DNA from: Tolypothrix bouteillei VB521301
Lineage (GTDB): Bacteria > Cyanobacteriota > Cyanobacteriia > Cyanobacteriales > Nostocaceae
DNA length: 64,000 nt
Assembly (NCBI RefSeq): GCF_000760695.4
Contig: NZ_JHEG04000001.1
Coordinates: 8,717,123-8,781,122 of the forward strand
Direction: 5' to 3'
The notes beneath the pieces were generated by a model. It worked only from the letters and a program-made list of their open reading frames with translations. It was not told the origin of the DNA and did no database searches. The position numbers and the translations under genes were made by a program. Each line of letters begins with the position of its first letter. Positions within the stretch are counted from its first letter, which is position 1. This document shows, piece by piece, positions 1-9,225 of the stretch.

Positions 1-160
1 AGCTTGTACGCTGTAGTAACGATGACTTGCCCATCTGACGAGAGTTGAAGACATAACAAAAATGGCCTGCTTTCAAGCAGGCATAGAGTTGTTCATCTGC
101 CTGACGGGTAACGTATGTGGGATCGTCACTGCGGAGACTACCCCCTACTTGATATCTCAT
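1..160 (-). CDS. AAA-like domain ATPase, N-terminal part (runs off the window)
   Basis: Only the first 53 codons are inside the window; the gene continues to the left of base 1. Translation from the ATG at 160 reads [20 protein letters not shown], then [20 protein letters not shown] and the Walker A stretch [11 protein letters not shown]. This is the start of the cyanobacterial AAA-like ATPase family that often carries WD40 repeats further on. Members are usually STAND-like ATPases with poorly known signalling roles. The start is chosen because the family motif SLPDDPTYV normally lies about ten residues from the N-terminus. Three relatives lie in this window (5114-6580, 6944-7570, 47437-48171). 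Whether the downstream part is intact cannot be seen. Confidence 0.75.
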   Translation of the reverse strand, partial: MRYQVGGSLRSDDPTYVTRQADEQLYACLKAGHFCYVFNSRQMGKSSLLQRTS

Positions 161-314
161 ATTTAAGTATGATTCTTATAAGTAAAGACATTAACATAAT
201 GATTACGTAATTTGCAGATAAATTATTGAAAGTAAATATTGTAAATTTTAAAACACAGATTTAGCTCGACACAATTTAGAGACGATTTATGAAATACACC
301 TTAAATTTTTAATT

Positions 315-1884
315 CTAAGAAAAACCGCAAATTTCAATTTCTTCTTGGCTAAAAGTATCCCTTAAGATCTTGCGGAGAACACGCTGAATATGAGGGTGTT
401 TTCCAGGCTTGACTTTTGTCAATGTCAGCAGCAATAGATTATTCTCACCAAAATTTTCGATTCCAGATACTCGCGTAGGTTCTAGAACATCCTGTTCATC
501 TGTTTTTAACTGCTGTCCTACCTTCTCAACTACTCTATACACACGATCTAAATTAGAGTCATAAGAAACACTAATTTCTACCCTTGCATATATACTGTTT
601 GGAGTAGTTGATAATCGAGCCGATATCTCCATTACGAACAATTTGCAATTGACCGTCGGGATGGCGAACGTGAGTGGTTCGCAGTTCAATCGCTTCTACA
701 ATCCCTTCAATATTTCTTTCTTCTACTTTCCCAACTTCAACATAATCACCCACCAAGTAATAGTTTTCAAACAAAATCAAAAATCCACAAACAACATCAT
801 TAATTAGGTTTTGCGCCCCAAGACCGACTGCTATACCCACAATTCCAGCACTCGCTAAAATTGGTGCAGGATCGATGCCAATCAATTTAAGTATAGTTAC
901 TCCGGCAGTAAAGTAAACGAAATATTTAGCAAAACTCCGTATTAAAGGAATTAGTGTCAGCCTTTTTTGTCGCTGTAAATCATTGACATCTGTAGTTTTT
1001 AAATAGAACTCATCAAGTATAAAGTAAGCGACTTCAATCGAAACACTGCTAATAAAGAAAACACCAATAATTTGCACAATTGTAGGGGTATAAGAGCCGA
1101 TCCAAGCTATAGGCTCTATTTCAGGTACAACAAGATTTACTATACCGACATAGAGAACGTATTCCAAGCATTTTTTGAAGAGAGGGATTAAATGACGTAA
1201 CCGCTCATATAGACGCAGTAAATTGTTAGAACTAGAGTATTTCAGACTTAGGGCATCGAGCGTATCAACGATAGTAGCAACAGCTTTAACAATCAGTAAC
1301 CCAATTGAAATAATAATGTATATTTTTAAAGCAATGTAAAGATATTTGGTGATAGCTGTCGGTAGGTAAAGAAAATTCGCACATAAAATAGCAGAAGCTA
1401 TCCATATACTATAAATAATAATTCTTTTTAAGACTCTAAAAAAAGCTTCGACGCTCTCATCATTAGCCTTAATTCGATCGGCTTTTTTAGTGTATTCGCA
1501 AATCCAGTCTATACCCCGACTTAATGGTGAAATGCTAAATTTAACTAATATTAGGAGGCTCATAGTTTTCCAACTTGCTGTGAAGAGATTGCGCCAAAAT
1601 TGAGTCGGAAGACTACGAATAAGGTTAAGTTGGAATTCTTGAACGTTTCCACCTCGATAAATTACCGTTCCATTGATACCAACTATCGCTAGACATAACA
1701 CCATACCAGTCAGAATTAAAACTTTGCTAATACTCCGGCGCAGGAAGGTGATATTTGCAGTTCTTCCTTGAAGCCAAGAAACTTTAATGAGTTGTTTGAA
1801 GATTATGCCAATTAGCCAGTTCAACAGCAGAAAAATGATTATTAAAAATATGACTTCCCCCAGGATAATTAGTATATTATTCAT
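315..1884 (-). pseudogene. MscS-type mechanosensitive channel, frameshifted near the C-terminus
   Basis: From the ATG at 1884 the frame codes MNNILIILGEVIF and several membrane helices, then the MscS pore and beta domain (ASAGIVGIAVGLGAQNLIND, then LVGDYVEVG, then the GIVEAIELRTTHVR region). It stops early after NYSKQYI. The other frame, down to the TAG at 315, continues the same domain as YARVEISVSYD and the rest of the alpha-beta C-terminal domain. The break lies in a TA run at 588-594; adding one TA would give KQYIYARV and restore one protein of about 520 residues. So this looks like a dinucleotide slippage mutation, a recoding site or a sequencing error. The upstream extension to 2019 is not needed; it overlaps the Rieske gene. 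The family releases osmotic pressure through the inner membrane. Confidence 0.8.
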
Positions 1885-1955
1885 TTTGTAGATATCAGTT
1901 AGTTGATTTATTAAATTTGAGCAGAGAACTAGGGCAAAAGTACTTGAAGTTGCTT

Positions 1956-3287
1956 CTATCTGCGTGCATGTATGTAGTCTACAAAGTAAAATCTTGGATG
2001 AAGCCAGAATCTTAGCCAAGCGTAAGCTCCTAGACTGAGTAGTGAGATCGCAATTAAGGGTAAACCCAGAGTCAGTCGCAATTCATCAGGAAAGAGAGCA
2101 ACAGCGCAAACAGTAACAATAAAGTAGATTAAAAGCACTGCTTGTAAGCATTCTACAACTAAAAGTGCTTTCCGACAGCTATGACAATGTTGGGTGTGTT
2201 GCTTGTAGCGATCGAGGATGTGTTGGCGATCGTTATTGATATTCCTTGTGAGTGGAACTTCGATTCCAACTTCACTCCAAGGTAGTTGTCCGTGACAGTA
2301 GCGATCGAACCAACTTCTAAACTCAATAATTAAACGGTCTGCACTTGTCGGTAACTGATAGGCGGTTTTCCAACTTTGGGTAGTTTGTCTTTGCTGAAGA
2401 AAATGCTCTTGCTGCATAAGAAGAACCATATCTCCATCAATTACCAAATTGCGATCGTTAATATGTTCCCACCACCGGGGTTGGAGACGAAAGAGTTTTG
2501 TGGCGAAGTTACGGGCAAATAAAATAATAATTCTAGACTTACCTGGAGATACAGGTATACAGTAGCTAACAAATCCAAACTGTTTGCTACTATCACTAAA
2601 ACTGAAAGTATACTCTAAGCGACAAGGTGGTTCAAAAGTGATTTTTCTTTGAACACGTCCAAATGTTGTCACTTCAATCAAATTGGCTGTTGATTGCTCA
2701 ATTTTAAACTCAATTGGTCTGGCTTTTGCGCGATCGCCTTGCACGCCATGATGAGAAAATGGAACATGACTCGGATCTGCCACATTTTCTATAAGAGTTT
2801 GCCAGTCATACTCTAAATCCCGTACAAAAGAAGTCCAAACAAAGCCAATGCTAGCATCTATTTTGGGTGACAAAGGTAAGGGTGTATTAGTAGCTTGTTG
2901 AGTTGATTTTACATCTGGCCAAACCCAGAGTAAATCCTGTTGCTGACGGACTGGTAGTGCTACAGCACACAGAATTTCTTTATTCTTGCTCACAAGTTCT
3001 GGATTTTCTGCTTGGGGAATATGAGTGCAAATTCCTTGCTTGTCAAATTGCCAACCATGATAACTACACATTAAATTCCCCGTTTTCTCATCAATGCGTC
3101 CCTCACTTAAGGGTGCAAGGCGGTGGGGACATTGATCTAAAAATACTTGAAAAGTTTGGGATGATTTGGGTTTCCAGATCACTAAACGCAGCCCCAAAAG
3201 TGTTACTGGTGTTGGTTTTTTGGGTTCTAAGTCTTCGATTGGTGATAGGGGATACCAATGCTGAAAAAAATTGAATTCCGGTTTCAT
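1956..3287 (-). CDS. Rieske [2Fe-2S] oxygenase, pheophorbide a oxygenase/Tic55-like
   Basis: This 443-residue protein has an N-terminal Rieske domain with ligands C53-P-H55 and C74-S-Y-H77. A mononuclear iron motif follows in the segment WQTLIENVADPSHVPFSHHG, where D/H/H residues bind catalytic iron. Near the C-terminus there is a CHSC pair and two hydrophobic helices, both typical of the PaO/Tic55/ACD1 group that acts on chlorophyll breakdown products or membrane substrates. It is therefore probably membrane-anchored and oxidises a tetrapyrrole or lipid-like substrate; the actual substrate cannot be told. It lies 71 bases upstream of the broken mscS gene on the same strand. The ATG at 3287 gives the expected N-terminus (FFQHWYPL). 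Confidence 0.85.
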   Translation of the reverse strand: MKPEFNFFQHWYPLSPIEDLEPKKPTPVTLLGLRLVIWKPKSSQTFQVFLDQCPHRLAPLSEGRIDEKTGNLMCSYHGWQFDKQGICTHIPQAENPELVSKNKEILCAVALPVRQQQDLLWVWPDVKSTQQATNTPLPLSPKIDASIGFVWTSFVRDLEYDWQTLIENVADPSHVPFSHHGVQGDRAKARPIEFKIEQSTANLIEVTTFGRVQRKITFEPPCRLEYTFSFSDSSKQFGFVSYCIPVSPGKSRIIILFARNFATKLFRLQPRWWEHINDRNLVIDGDMVLLMQQEHFLQQRQTTQSWKTAYQLPTSADRLIIEFRSWFDRYCHGQLPWSEVGIEVPLTRNINNDRQHILDRYKQHTQHCHSCRKALLVVECLQAVLLIYFIVTVCAVALFPDELRLTLGLPLIAISLLSLGAYAWLRFWLHPRFYFVDYIHARR

Positions 3288-3568
3288 TTGACAAAAAATT
3301 AGGGTGTCGAAGACTCTTTGGCGAGAGGTTCATCGAACTCAGGTTAAATAAGGTTTTTAAGAAAGTTGGAACCTGTAATTTTTACAGTAATCGCTGTCGT
3401 AACAACGAGTGTTATTGTTTCCCGAAGTAACTTGTGCGAAAGCAAGGCTTCAGTTGTGACCCTCAGAGGTAACGAAAACGTTGGTGATTTTGGGATGCGA
3501 TCGCCCATTGCCAAGAGAACCGAGCCTCCCAATCTCTTGAAGGGAATAATCGGCTCTCGGCAGCGGAT
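3288..3568. other. Intergenic, no supported gene
   Basis: A TTG-started 68-codon frame on the plus strand (3366-3572) and a 62-codon frame on the minus strand (3344-3532) both exist. Neither has a convincing ribosome site or family motif. One HIP1-like GCGATCGC lies at about 3498. The upstream signals of the Rieske gene must lie just after 3288. Confidence 0.4.
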
Positions 3569-4057
3569 TTAAGCTAAAACATCAGTTTGTAGTAGTGCTT
3601 TGCGTAATGCTGTTACTGCTTCTTCTGTCTCTATCAATCTCTCAAGAGAAAGTGCAATATCATCTTCAACCTTTAACAGTTTAGCTGCTTTTTTTACAGC
3701 TTGTCGCTCTTCAGTTGCGTAATGGTCAACACGAGCCATTTGAATTGCATGATACAATAATGACCTTGATTTAGACCAAGTAGGAACATCAACTGTAATC
3801 TTACCCAGCAAAATTTCTAAATTAGAATTTTTGTAGTCGAATGCTTTGTATTTCACTATTACTTCTTCAGGAGCGCCAGCCAAGCGTTGATGATTTACTA
3901 ACCAGTTAAATTCGGCTTCTGAAACCTCTCCATCAGCACCTGCAATAGCAAGTAGAGCATATCCATAGTTCAGGTATGCTTCAGTGGGAATTGCAGAAAT
4001 ACCTAAGTTCTTTTTCAGAAATTCTGAAGCAGGTAGTACTTCTGGAACATTACTCAT
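3569..4057 (-). CDS. TerB-fold protein (tellurite resistance TerB family)
   Basis: A 162-residue, mostly helical soluble protein. The segment YGYALLAIAGADGEVSEAE is the TerB hallmark: a helix followed by an acidic D-G-E-V-S-E-x-E loop, here around residues 29-47. TerB-like domains occur in tellurite/stress gene sets and as small stand-alone proteins in cyanobacteria, where the role is unknown. The second half (WSKSRSLLYHAIQMARVD) fits the second helical half of the fold. It has its own upstream region of about 400 bases with AT-rich sequence. There is no ter operon around it, so tellurite function should not be assumed. Confidence 0.7.
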   Translation of the reverse strand: MSNVPEVLPASEFLKKNLGISAIPTEAYLNYGYALLAIAGADGEVSEAEFNWLVNHQRLAGAPEEVIVKYKAFDYKNSNLEILLGKITVDVPTWSKSRSLLYHAIQMARVDHYATEERQAVKKAAKLLKVEDDIALSLERLIETEEAVTALRKALLQTDVLA

Positions 4058-5080
4058 ACATTACCTCTTTGTTTTTTGAGAATTTATTATTTAGCAGATG
4101 CAATTTATAAATGAAAGAATTATTGCCTGGGTTTATAAGTAATGTTTACCCATTAAATTCTTTCTATAATTGCTGATGTACTGCTATTGCTATTTACGCA
4201 TTTAAATAATCTCAGCATCAAAGCGAAAATGCAAGGAAAGTTAAGGTATTTAAGAAAGTTAGCAAAAAAATATTTTAAATTGAAAATATCTTCTATTTAA
4301 AGCTTGATATTTGATATCAAACATCTATTCAATAAATATTCAAAATAATTAACTTGTGTAGAATCAGAGTAATTTAAGGCTATTGTTGAAAATAAGGTTA
4401 AAGATAATGTATGAGAAGTCAGCGCTTCTATTTCGACTGATTAATCTTAAAATTAAGAATTTATGACAAAAGCGATTGTTGCTGCACGTGCTGGTCAACC
4501 ATCTCCTTCTTTGCTCCCTGAGATTACTACGGATTCTCATAAAGAAGACTTAAAGAAGACTTGTTCAAAACTGCTTAAGAGCGCTTCCGCGATACAGTCC
4601 GGCATTGCCGAGCGCACAACGCTGAGTTAGTCCACTCCAAAAAACCTCCTTGCCCCCATACCAGAGCCCAAGTACTCACTCACTAGCCCGCAAAGCGCGT
4701 TCGCGTCGCGGCTGCTTTGCAGCATCGCTTGTCTCAAGTCAACTCCAACAAACTTCCTTACCTTTACTCGGGAGTACTTGATTGGCGATAAGAACCTGCC
4801 AAATTCTCGCTCACTTTTAGGGGGCTATCTGTCATTCAACCAATCACCCCCCTGAACGCATACGATTACCTTATAGTTGCTCTATCAAACAATTGTGGAT
4901 AGCTGCTGGGGGGGACAAGAGGGGCTAAAAAGCAGACTGGATGACCCTCCAGGAATTAAGCCTAAATTTCTTAATCTTTCCCAAATGTCTGCTTCTCTTT
5001 GAATTCAAATACAGTACCACTGTCAGTTGCGTTTTTAGGTGCGTTTGGTAGAATTCAGGTAATAATTGCATATTTTCATT
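4058..5080. other. Long intergenic region with palindromic repeats and one small open frame
   Basis: This stretch of about 1 kb starts AT-rich (4060-4450) and becomes repeat-rich (4570-4870). It holds GC-rich palindromic pieces (for example 4581-4618 and 4690-4733) and two imperfect copies of a segment starting AGTC(C/A)ACTCCAA, at about 4629 and 4737. The only open frame with an ATG is 4463-4630. No known RNA was recognised. Confidence 0.4.
4463..4630 (+). CDS. Possible small protein of 55 residues
   Basis: An ATG frame reading MTKAIVAARAGQPSPSLLPE and ending SGIAERTTLS. No family is recognised and no clear ribosome site precedes it. Its last third runs into a palindromic repeat of a type common in cyanobacterial intergenic DNA. 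The plus-strand terminator at 5081-5115 would fit a plus-strand transcript, but the evidence for a real gene is weak. Confidence 0.2.
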   Translation: MTKAIVAARAGQPSPSLLPEITTDSHKEDLKKTCSKLLKSASAIQSGIAERTTLS

Positions 5081-5115
5081 AGATAGGTCTTGTTGACACC
5101 CAACCTATCTTTTTT
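5081..5115 (+). terminator. Rho-independent-type hairpin with T run
   Basis: AGATAGGTCTTG (5081-5092) pairs with CAACCTATCT (5101-5110) with a two-base bulge, followed by TTTTT. In this orientation it ends plus-strand transcripts. It also sits right at the stop codon of the minus-strand ATPase gene. Confidence 0.55.
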
Positions 5116-6580
5116 ACCATAAATGGAGCAAATCTTTACCCTGTAAAGCTTTCAAACTTTCTTCTCCCCCCGACAGGGATAGCTGTTTTGCAAAATAAGT
5201 GCGGTAGATTTCGCAACGCGGTAAGATGCGATCGCCTTCAAAGCAAATTAATCCCAAACCTTCAAGCTTGTAAGTGTCAATAGGATTAAGAGAAATACCT
5301 TGTTTTGCTGCCAGAATTTCAGCATAGGTCTTTGCTAATCTAGGATTTTCTTGCAGCTTGATCCAGTGTCGCCATAAATGATAGCGGTAGATTCCACCAT
5401 TGGCGATCGCATCCTCTATTATTTCTTGCAGAGTCATTTCTTGAGACCTAAGATAGTACAAACTAATCTGAATTAGTGCGGGATGTCCTCCTACTAACGA
5501 CATCAGTTTGGCAAAATCTTTAGCTTTAAATGAGTCTAAACCATACCGTCTCGCTAAATCTTCTACTTGTGGTTGAGTAAAATCGTTCAGACGAATAGGT
5601 AGGCCAATATTAAAAGGAGAGAGGTTAATATCCATAGAGATATAGTCTTCAGTTGAGTAAACCATTACTAATCTCAGCTTTTGCCACTTAGGATTGTGTC
5701 GTGCTTCCTCACACCATGACCTCAATAAAGCAAAAAACTCTTGACAAATGTGAGGATATTCAAAAAAACGGTCAATTTCATTCAACACTAAAACCACTGG
5801 GCTTTGACATTGCTCAAGCAAATAGTTTTCTAAATAGAAGCCGCTACTCAAGTTGTAGCCAATTTCTTCATTCCACTTTTCCTTGAGGTTGGGGTCAATA
5901 CCTAACTGAGTTGCAATTTTCCAGCAAAGACGACGCAACAATTTATTTAAATCAGTTAGACTCTCACTATCAAATTGGTAGCAATTCAGATTCACAGTCT
6001 GATACCCAAGTTTCTGTGCAAAAGCACAAAGCCGCAATACAAGAGAACTTTTACCCATTTGTTTGGGAGATCTAATCCGAATCACGCAGCCACTAGTAGT
6101 TACTTCTCGATAAACCTTTCTCTCTAGTGGAGGACGTTCAATATAAAAGTGAGAATCTAAAGGTACGGGGCCATCCGGGTATGACCAAAGATTTTCTATC
6201 TGTTCGGTTTGTGTGTGATGTTCTTCGACAAATGAGGTTAATTCAGAACGTTGAGATAAATTTTCTTCTATATTTGCAGTAGATAATAAGTCAGATGTTT
6301 CAGTCTCATTTGCTTTGTTAACTATGGTGTAGTCTTCGCTATGTAGTTCTAGATTAAAAGCGCTAAAACAGAGTTTTATAGTTTTTTGATCTACACATCC
6401 ATTTAAAGACCATAATTTACTCAAAGTTCTAGTAGAAATATTAATGCGCGAGCTTATTTCTTCTAAACTCAAGTGTTCGCCTTTATTTTCTACTATCTCC
6501 AAAGAAAGAATTGCTGATTGTAACCGTTTAATTCCTGTAGAAGTCAGTATAGCTCCTCGATTGCGTCTAGTTTTATACAT
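5114..6580 (-). CDS. AAA-like ATPase with N-terminal vWA-MoxR-associated HTH-type region
   Basis: A 488-residue protein. Residues 1-90 form a helical DNA-binding-like region (LSLEEISSRINISTRTLSKL looks like a helix-turn-helix). A linker follows, then the AAA-like domain from about residue 130. The Walker A is RSPKQMGKSSL, with SPKQ where relatives have GPRQ. The Walker B is VVLVLNEIDRFF, with an asparagine in place of the usual aspartate before EID. The C-terminal part (FTQPQVEDLARRYGLD, GGHPALIQISLYYL) is the helical lid typical of this family. Such proteins are thought to be signalling ATPases. Homologous gene pieces at 1-160, 6944-7570 and 47437-48171 show that the family has expanded and decayed here. 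Confidence 0.75.
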   Translation of the reverse strand: MYKTRRNRGAILTSTGIKRLQSAILSLEIVENKGEHLSLEEISSRINISTRTLSKLWSLNGCVDQKTIKLCFSAFNLELHSEDYTIVNKANETETSDLLSTANIEENLSQRSELTSFVEEHHTQTEQIENLWSYPDGPVPLDSHFYIERPPLERKVYREVTTSGCVIRIRSPKQMGKSSLVLRLCAFAQKLGYQTVNLNCYQFDSESLTDLNKLLRRLCWKIATQLGIDPNLKEKWNEEIGYNLSSGFYLENYLLEQCQSPVVLVLNEIDRFFEYPHICQEFFALLRSWCEEARHNPKWQKLRLVMVYSTEDYISMDINLSPFNIGLPIRLNDFTQPQVEDLARRYGLDSFKAKDFAKLMSLVGGHPALIQISLYYLRSQEMTLQEIIEDAIANGGIYRYHLWRHWIKLQENPRLAKTYAEILAAKQGISLNPIDTYKLEGLGLICFEGDRILPRCEIYRTYFAKQLSLSGGEESLKALQGKDLLHLW

Positions 6581-6826
6581 TACTGCTCCAAATATTTATT
6601 ATAAATCAGTATCACAAGCAATAATTTTTTCTATTTGCTTACTGAAAATACAATTTTACGTAGTAAGTCTTGATACAGTACCATTTATTTTTTTTTAACT
6701 CCATTGAAATTATAATAGATGCAAGTAAGATTATACTAGCTTGACAGTCAATGCTAGTATCAATTAGCTATTTTTGCTACTTTTCGTACTTTTCGCACTT
6801 TTCCACTCGGTGGATAGTTGTCTTGC

Positions 6827-6854
6827 AAAAACTTTCTTTCTTCAGAAAGTTTTT
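6827..6854. terminator. Hairpin in the intergenic region, possible terminator
   Basis: AAAAACTTTCT (6827-6837) and AGAAAGTTTTT (6844-6854) form an 11-bp stem with a 6-base loop. It lies downstream of the minus-strand fragment 6944-7570 and could end transcripts from either side. The rest of 6581-6943 is AT-rich and holds the promoter region of the ATPase gene; nothing else was recognised. Confidence 0.4.
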
Positions 6855-6943
6855 ATATTTACCTAAATTTGTCTAAATGTGATTCAGTAACTAGTGCTTT
6901 TGACTTGTATAAGTTATAATAATTATTTCTAAAAGAAAAAATT

Positions 6944-7570
6944 TTATAACTGTCTTGATACCCATTGAGGAGTAAAAATACTCTGGTAAATCGGATTTTT
7001 AACTCTCAGATAACCTTTATAATTTTTAACTAAACTAGATAGTAACAGTTCTATCTGTTCTTCACTATTATCGGCTGGTATCAAGTTATCTAGTGGATTC
7101 CTATTCTTTAGTTCCTCTACTTGTAACACCCGTTGATAAATTTTTAATAACTTTCCTGCTTTGTGTTTGTCAAAAAGCAAGCGATCTCTTATGGTACGCA
7201 GATGTTCGGGTTCATCTTGGAATTCCCAATGTTGAATAATGCGCGATCGCACTAATTGTTCTACCCAATACCAATATCCTTCAGTACCGTTCGGTATGGT
7301 AGTCGTTCCTTTATAACTTTCTAAGGCAACTTGCACAACTAAATGACAAAGCTTTTGCGTGAGAAACGGCTGTCCTCTTGTCCAATGAATAATATGCGAC
7401 AAGATTGTCTGTGGCTGGGTGACTACTTCTTCTAAACCTTCAAGTAGGGGTATAGCTTCATGTAATTGAAAGTCAGATAACTTAATTGCTTGACCTATCT
7501 TAAAGAGAGTTCGATATCGATCGGCAATTAGGTTAGAAGGACTAGTTACACCAGACAAAGCAAAACCCAA
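6944..7570 (-). pseudogene. C-terminal remnant of an AAA-like domain ATPase
   Basis: The 208-codon frame starts inside a known family motif: FALSGVTSPSNLI, then RTLFKIGQAIKLSDFQLHEA, then WTRGQPFLTQKLCHLVV. In complete relatives these follow the Walker A and B motifs and are often followed by WD40 repeats. Here the whole nucleotide-binding half is missing, and the upstream DNA (7571-7650) is a palindrome-rich repeat with GCGATCGC. The only start is a TTG at 7570 within the motif. It is best read as a truncated copy. Confidence 0.75.
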
Positions 7571-7829
7571 GCGATAAGCACGCTTGTGCGGCTTGCGCGG
7601 CTGGGCGATAAGCGCTCTTTCAGCTTGCGCCGAAGCGATCGCTCTTATGCGTGGTGTTTGGAAGGCAATGTCTTTATTTTATTATTTTGTCAATGTGTAA
7701 GTCTTATTAATAACTACAACTTGTCATTTTCAGTATATGTCTGCTGACCGCTTGTCTGGAAAACTGAAATAAAAAATGTGAGAATCTCTGATGAGTACAT
7801 CGGAAGAAACCCGCATTTTTTCAGCAAAT
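7571..7829. other. Repeat-rich remnant upstream of the truncated ATPase
   Basis: Bases 7571-7650 contain several inverted GC-rich words (CGATAAGC, CGCTTGTGCGG, GCGATCGC) typical of short interspersed repeats. The rest is AT-rich. No gene was recognised. Confidence 0.4.
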
Positions 7830-8171
7830 TTATCCAACACTCACTTGGTCAGTAGTGACATCGGTTGCACCCGATACTCCACTAGCAACAGAAACTATTG
7901 TGTCAAGGATATCTTGATTGGGAACGCTTCCTTTTAATACAACGGTGCTACCTGTTTGAGCAACCCAGAGGGTCTCTATCTCGCTTAATTCAGAGTTTTG
8001 GTCAAAAGCAAGTGCAACTCGTTTTGCCAGTCCACTTTGATCGTACTCTCCATTCAGACCAACTCTCTCAGGAGGAATTTCTCCACCATCGGGTGATGTT
8101 TCTACTGGTACAGGGTTTGTCTGTGCATTTTCTGGCTTTTCCAGTCCGAACAATCGTTGTAACCAACCCAT
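7830..8171 (-). CDS. BON-domain protein
   Basis: A 113-residue protein from the ATG at 8171 (MGWLQRLFGLEKPENA). The last 70 residues form one BON domain: LAKRVALAFDQNSELSEIET, then TVVLKGSVPNQDILDTIVSV and a final DVTTDQVSV strand. BON domains bind phospholipid or hydrophobic ligands and are often stress-induced. No signal peptide is present, so it is probably cytoplasmic or peripheral. A longer frame runs up to 8360, but that part has no domain and reaches the mini-element; the MGWLQRLFG start is the family-like one. The mini-element inserted at 8298 lies 127 bases upstream of this start and may affect its promoter. Confidence 0.75.
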   Translation of the reverse strand: MGWLQRLFGLEKPENAQTNPVPVETSPDGGEIPPERVGLNGEYDQSGLAKRVALAFDQNSELSEIETLWVAQTGSTVVLKGSVPNQDILDTIVSVASGVSGATDVTTDQVSVG

Positions 8172-8297
8172 ATGAATAACCCAAAAACTATCACATTTGG
8201 TTATACCATACAGAGTTTTTACAGTTACCGATTGTTGGTAATCGCTCTGGGGGCAATAACATGAAGCATCAGCCCTGCATGGCGATCGCACCACAGG

Positions 8298-8594
8298 TGT
8301 ATTGAGACAATAAAGTCTTACACTGGCGTAGCCCCCAAGCCTTAATCTTACGTTAGCCAAAAAAACTGGATTGACAATAAAGTTTTACCTTGGGACGTTT
8401 GCCCATTCCTTTTTTGAGGAGCGAGCGTGACAATAAAGTTTTACACCAAGATGATTGAAAATGCTTTAAGTGATACGGCCCATCATACAAAATCCAGTCG
8501 CAAACGTACCAAAGTATGGATGGTTTCAGTGTAGGACTTTATTGTCTTGTGTACGACTTTATTGTCTTATGTAGAACTTTTTTGTTCTCATACA
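8298..8594. mobile_element. 297-bp non-autonomous Tn7-type mini-element, copy 1
   Basis: The element starts TGTATTGAG and ends CTCATACA and is flanked by the 5-bp duplication ACAGG (8293-8297 and 8595-8599). The left end has three direct sites (GACAATAAAGTCTTACACT, then two GACAATAAAGTTTTAC copies). The right end has three inverted ones (GTGTAGGACTTTATTGTC, GTGTACGACTTTATTGTC, ATGTAGAACTTTTTTGTTC). The first left site differs from the TnsB-binding site of classical Tn7 at one position over 19. By inspection it is identical to 49579-49875. It codes for nothing; its transposase must act in trans. Confidence 0.9.
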
Positions 8595-8719
8595 ACAGGG
8601 CTTCTCAGATGCAATCAGTTTGCCACACACATTTTTGCCATCTTTCCGTGAGAAATTTCGCGCTTCGCTCAAACGCCGACAATGCGTTACGGTTTTACGG
8701 AAAACCTCAATTTCTTTCA

Positions 8720-8769
8720 CCATGTATTACATCGTTGTTCTCCTCTACCTCGTCCCACGTATTACATGG
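8720..8769. promoter_or_regulatory. Paired 15-bp palindromes, locus 1
   Basis: CCATGTATTACATCG (8720-8734) and CCACGTATTACATGG (8755-8769) lie 35 bases apart, start to start. They match the imperfect palindrome CCRTGTATTACAYGG also found at 17041, 17104, 49346, 49380, 49876 and 49909. The pair begins 126 bases from the right end of mini-element copy 1. They lie in the 8600-9225 intergenic stretch, where I see no gene, only a long inverted pair TTTCCGT...ACGGAAA (about 8641-8704). Confidence 0.6.
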
Positions 8770-9225
8770 AATAAGCACAATCAACTCCTCTATAAGGTTT
8801 TTTCCTTACCCAGCAATGAATTAATTCCTCTCACCCTTTAAGTAAGAGCAAACGCACAGTTATAAAAGCTTTTGCCCCTTCTGCCATATAATGAGTGGAC
8901 TTCTGCCTCCATGTACTAGCTTCTCCAAGACATCTGGTTCTACCAAGTTCGTGATTCGGTAGAATTATGTCTTTCTACTGAAAAAAATTTCCGCTTCTCC
9001 ACTCTCAAGATAGAGGTATAAAGTTCTTAATTATTTCTAGCGGACTATTGGCGAATTCATTTGATAACCTGACAATATTGATAGTCCAAACATTCTAAGA
9101 AACACAGCCTCTACATTGTTAACTACTCAATAATCATTGAAACGTTAATTATTTAGTTATTAGCAATGCTGTCCGTTAGTAATGTTTTTTAAACCGTAAA
9201 ATTCATTTCAATTTCACAATTTACT

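Noticed and set aside
1885..2019. Extended N-terminus of the MscS frame
   Set aside because: The extra 45 residues overlap the Rieske gene end and have no membrane or family pattern; MNNILIILGE is the natural start.
8298..8594. Mini-element mobilised by the local TnsAB
   Set aside because: The mini-element end sites (GACAATAAAGTC type) are not the repeats at the ends of the TnsAB element (ACCATAAAATGAGC type). They may still cross-react, but nothing supports it.
8516..8824. 102-codon plus-strand frame
   Set aside because: It starts within the mini-element end sites and runs over the palindrome region; no family pattern.
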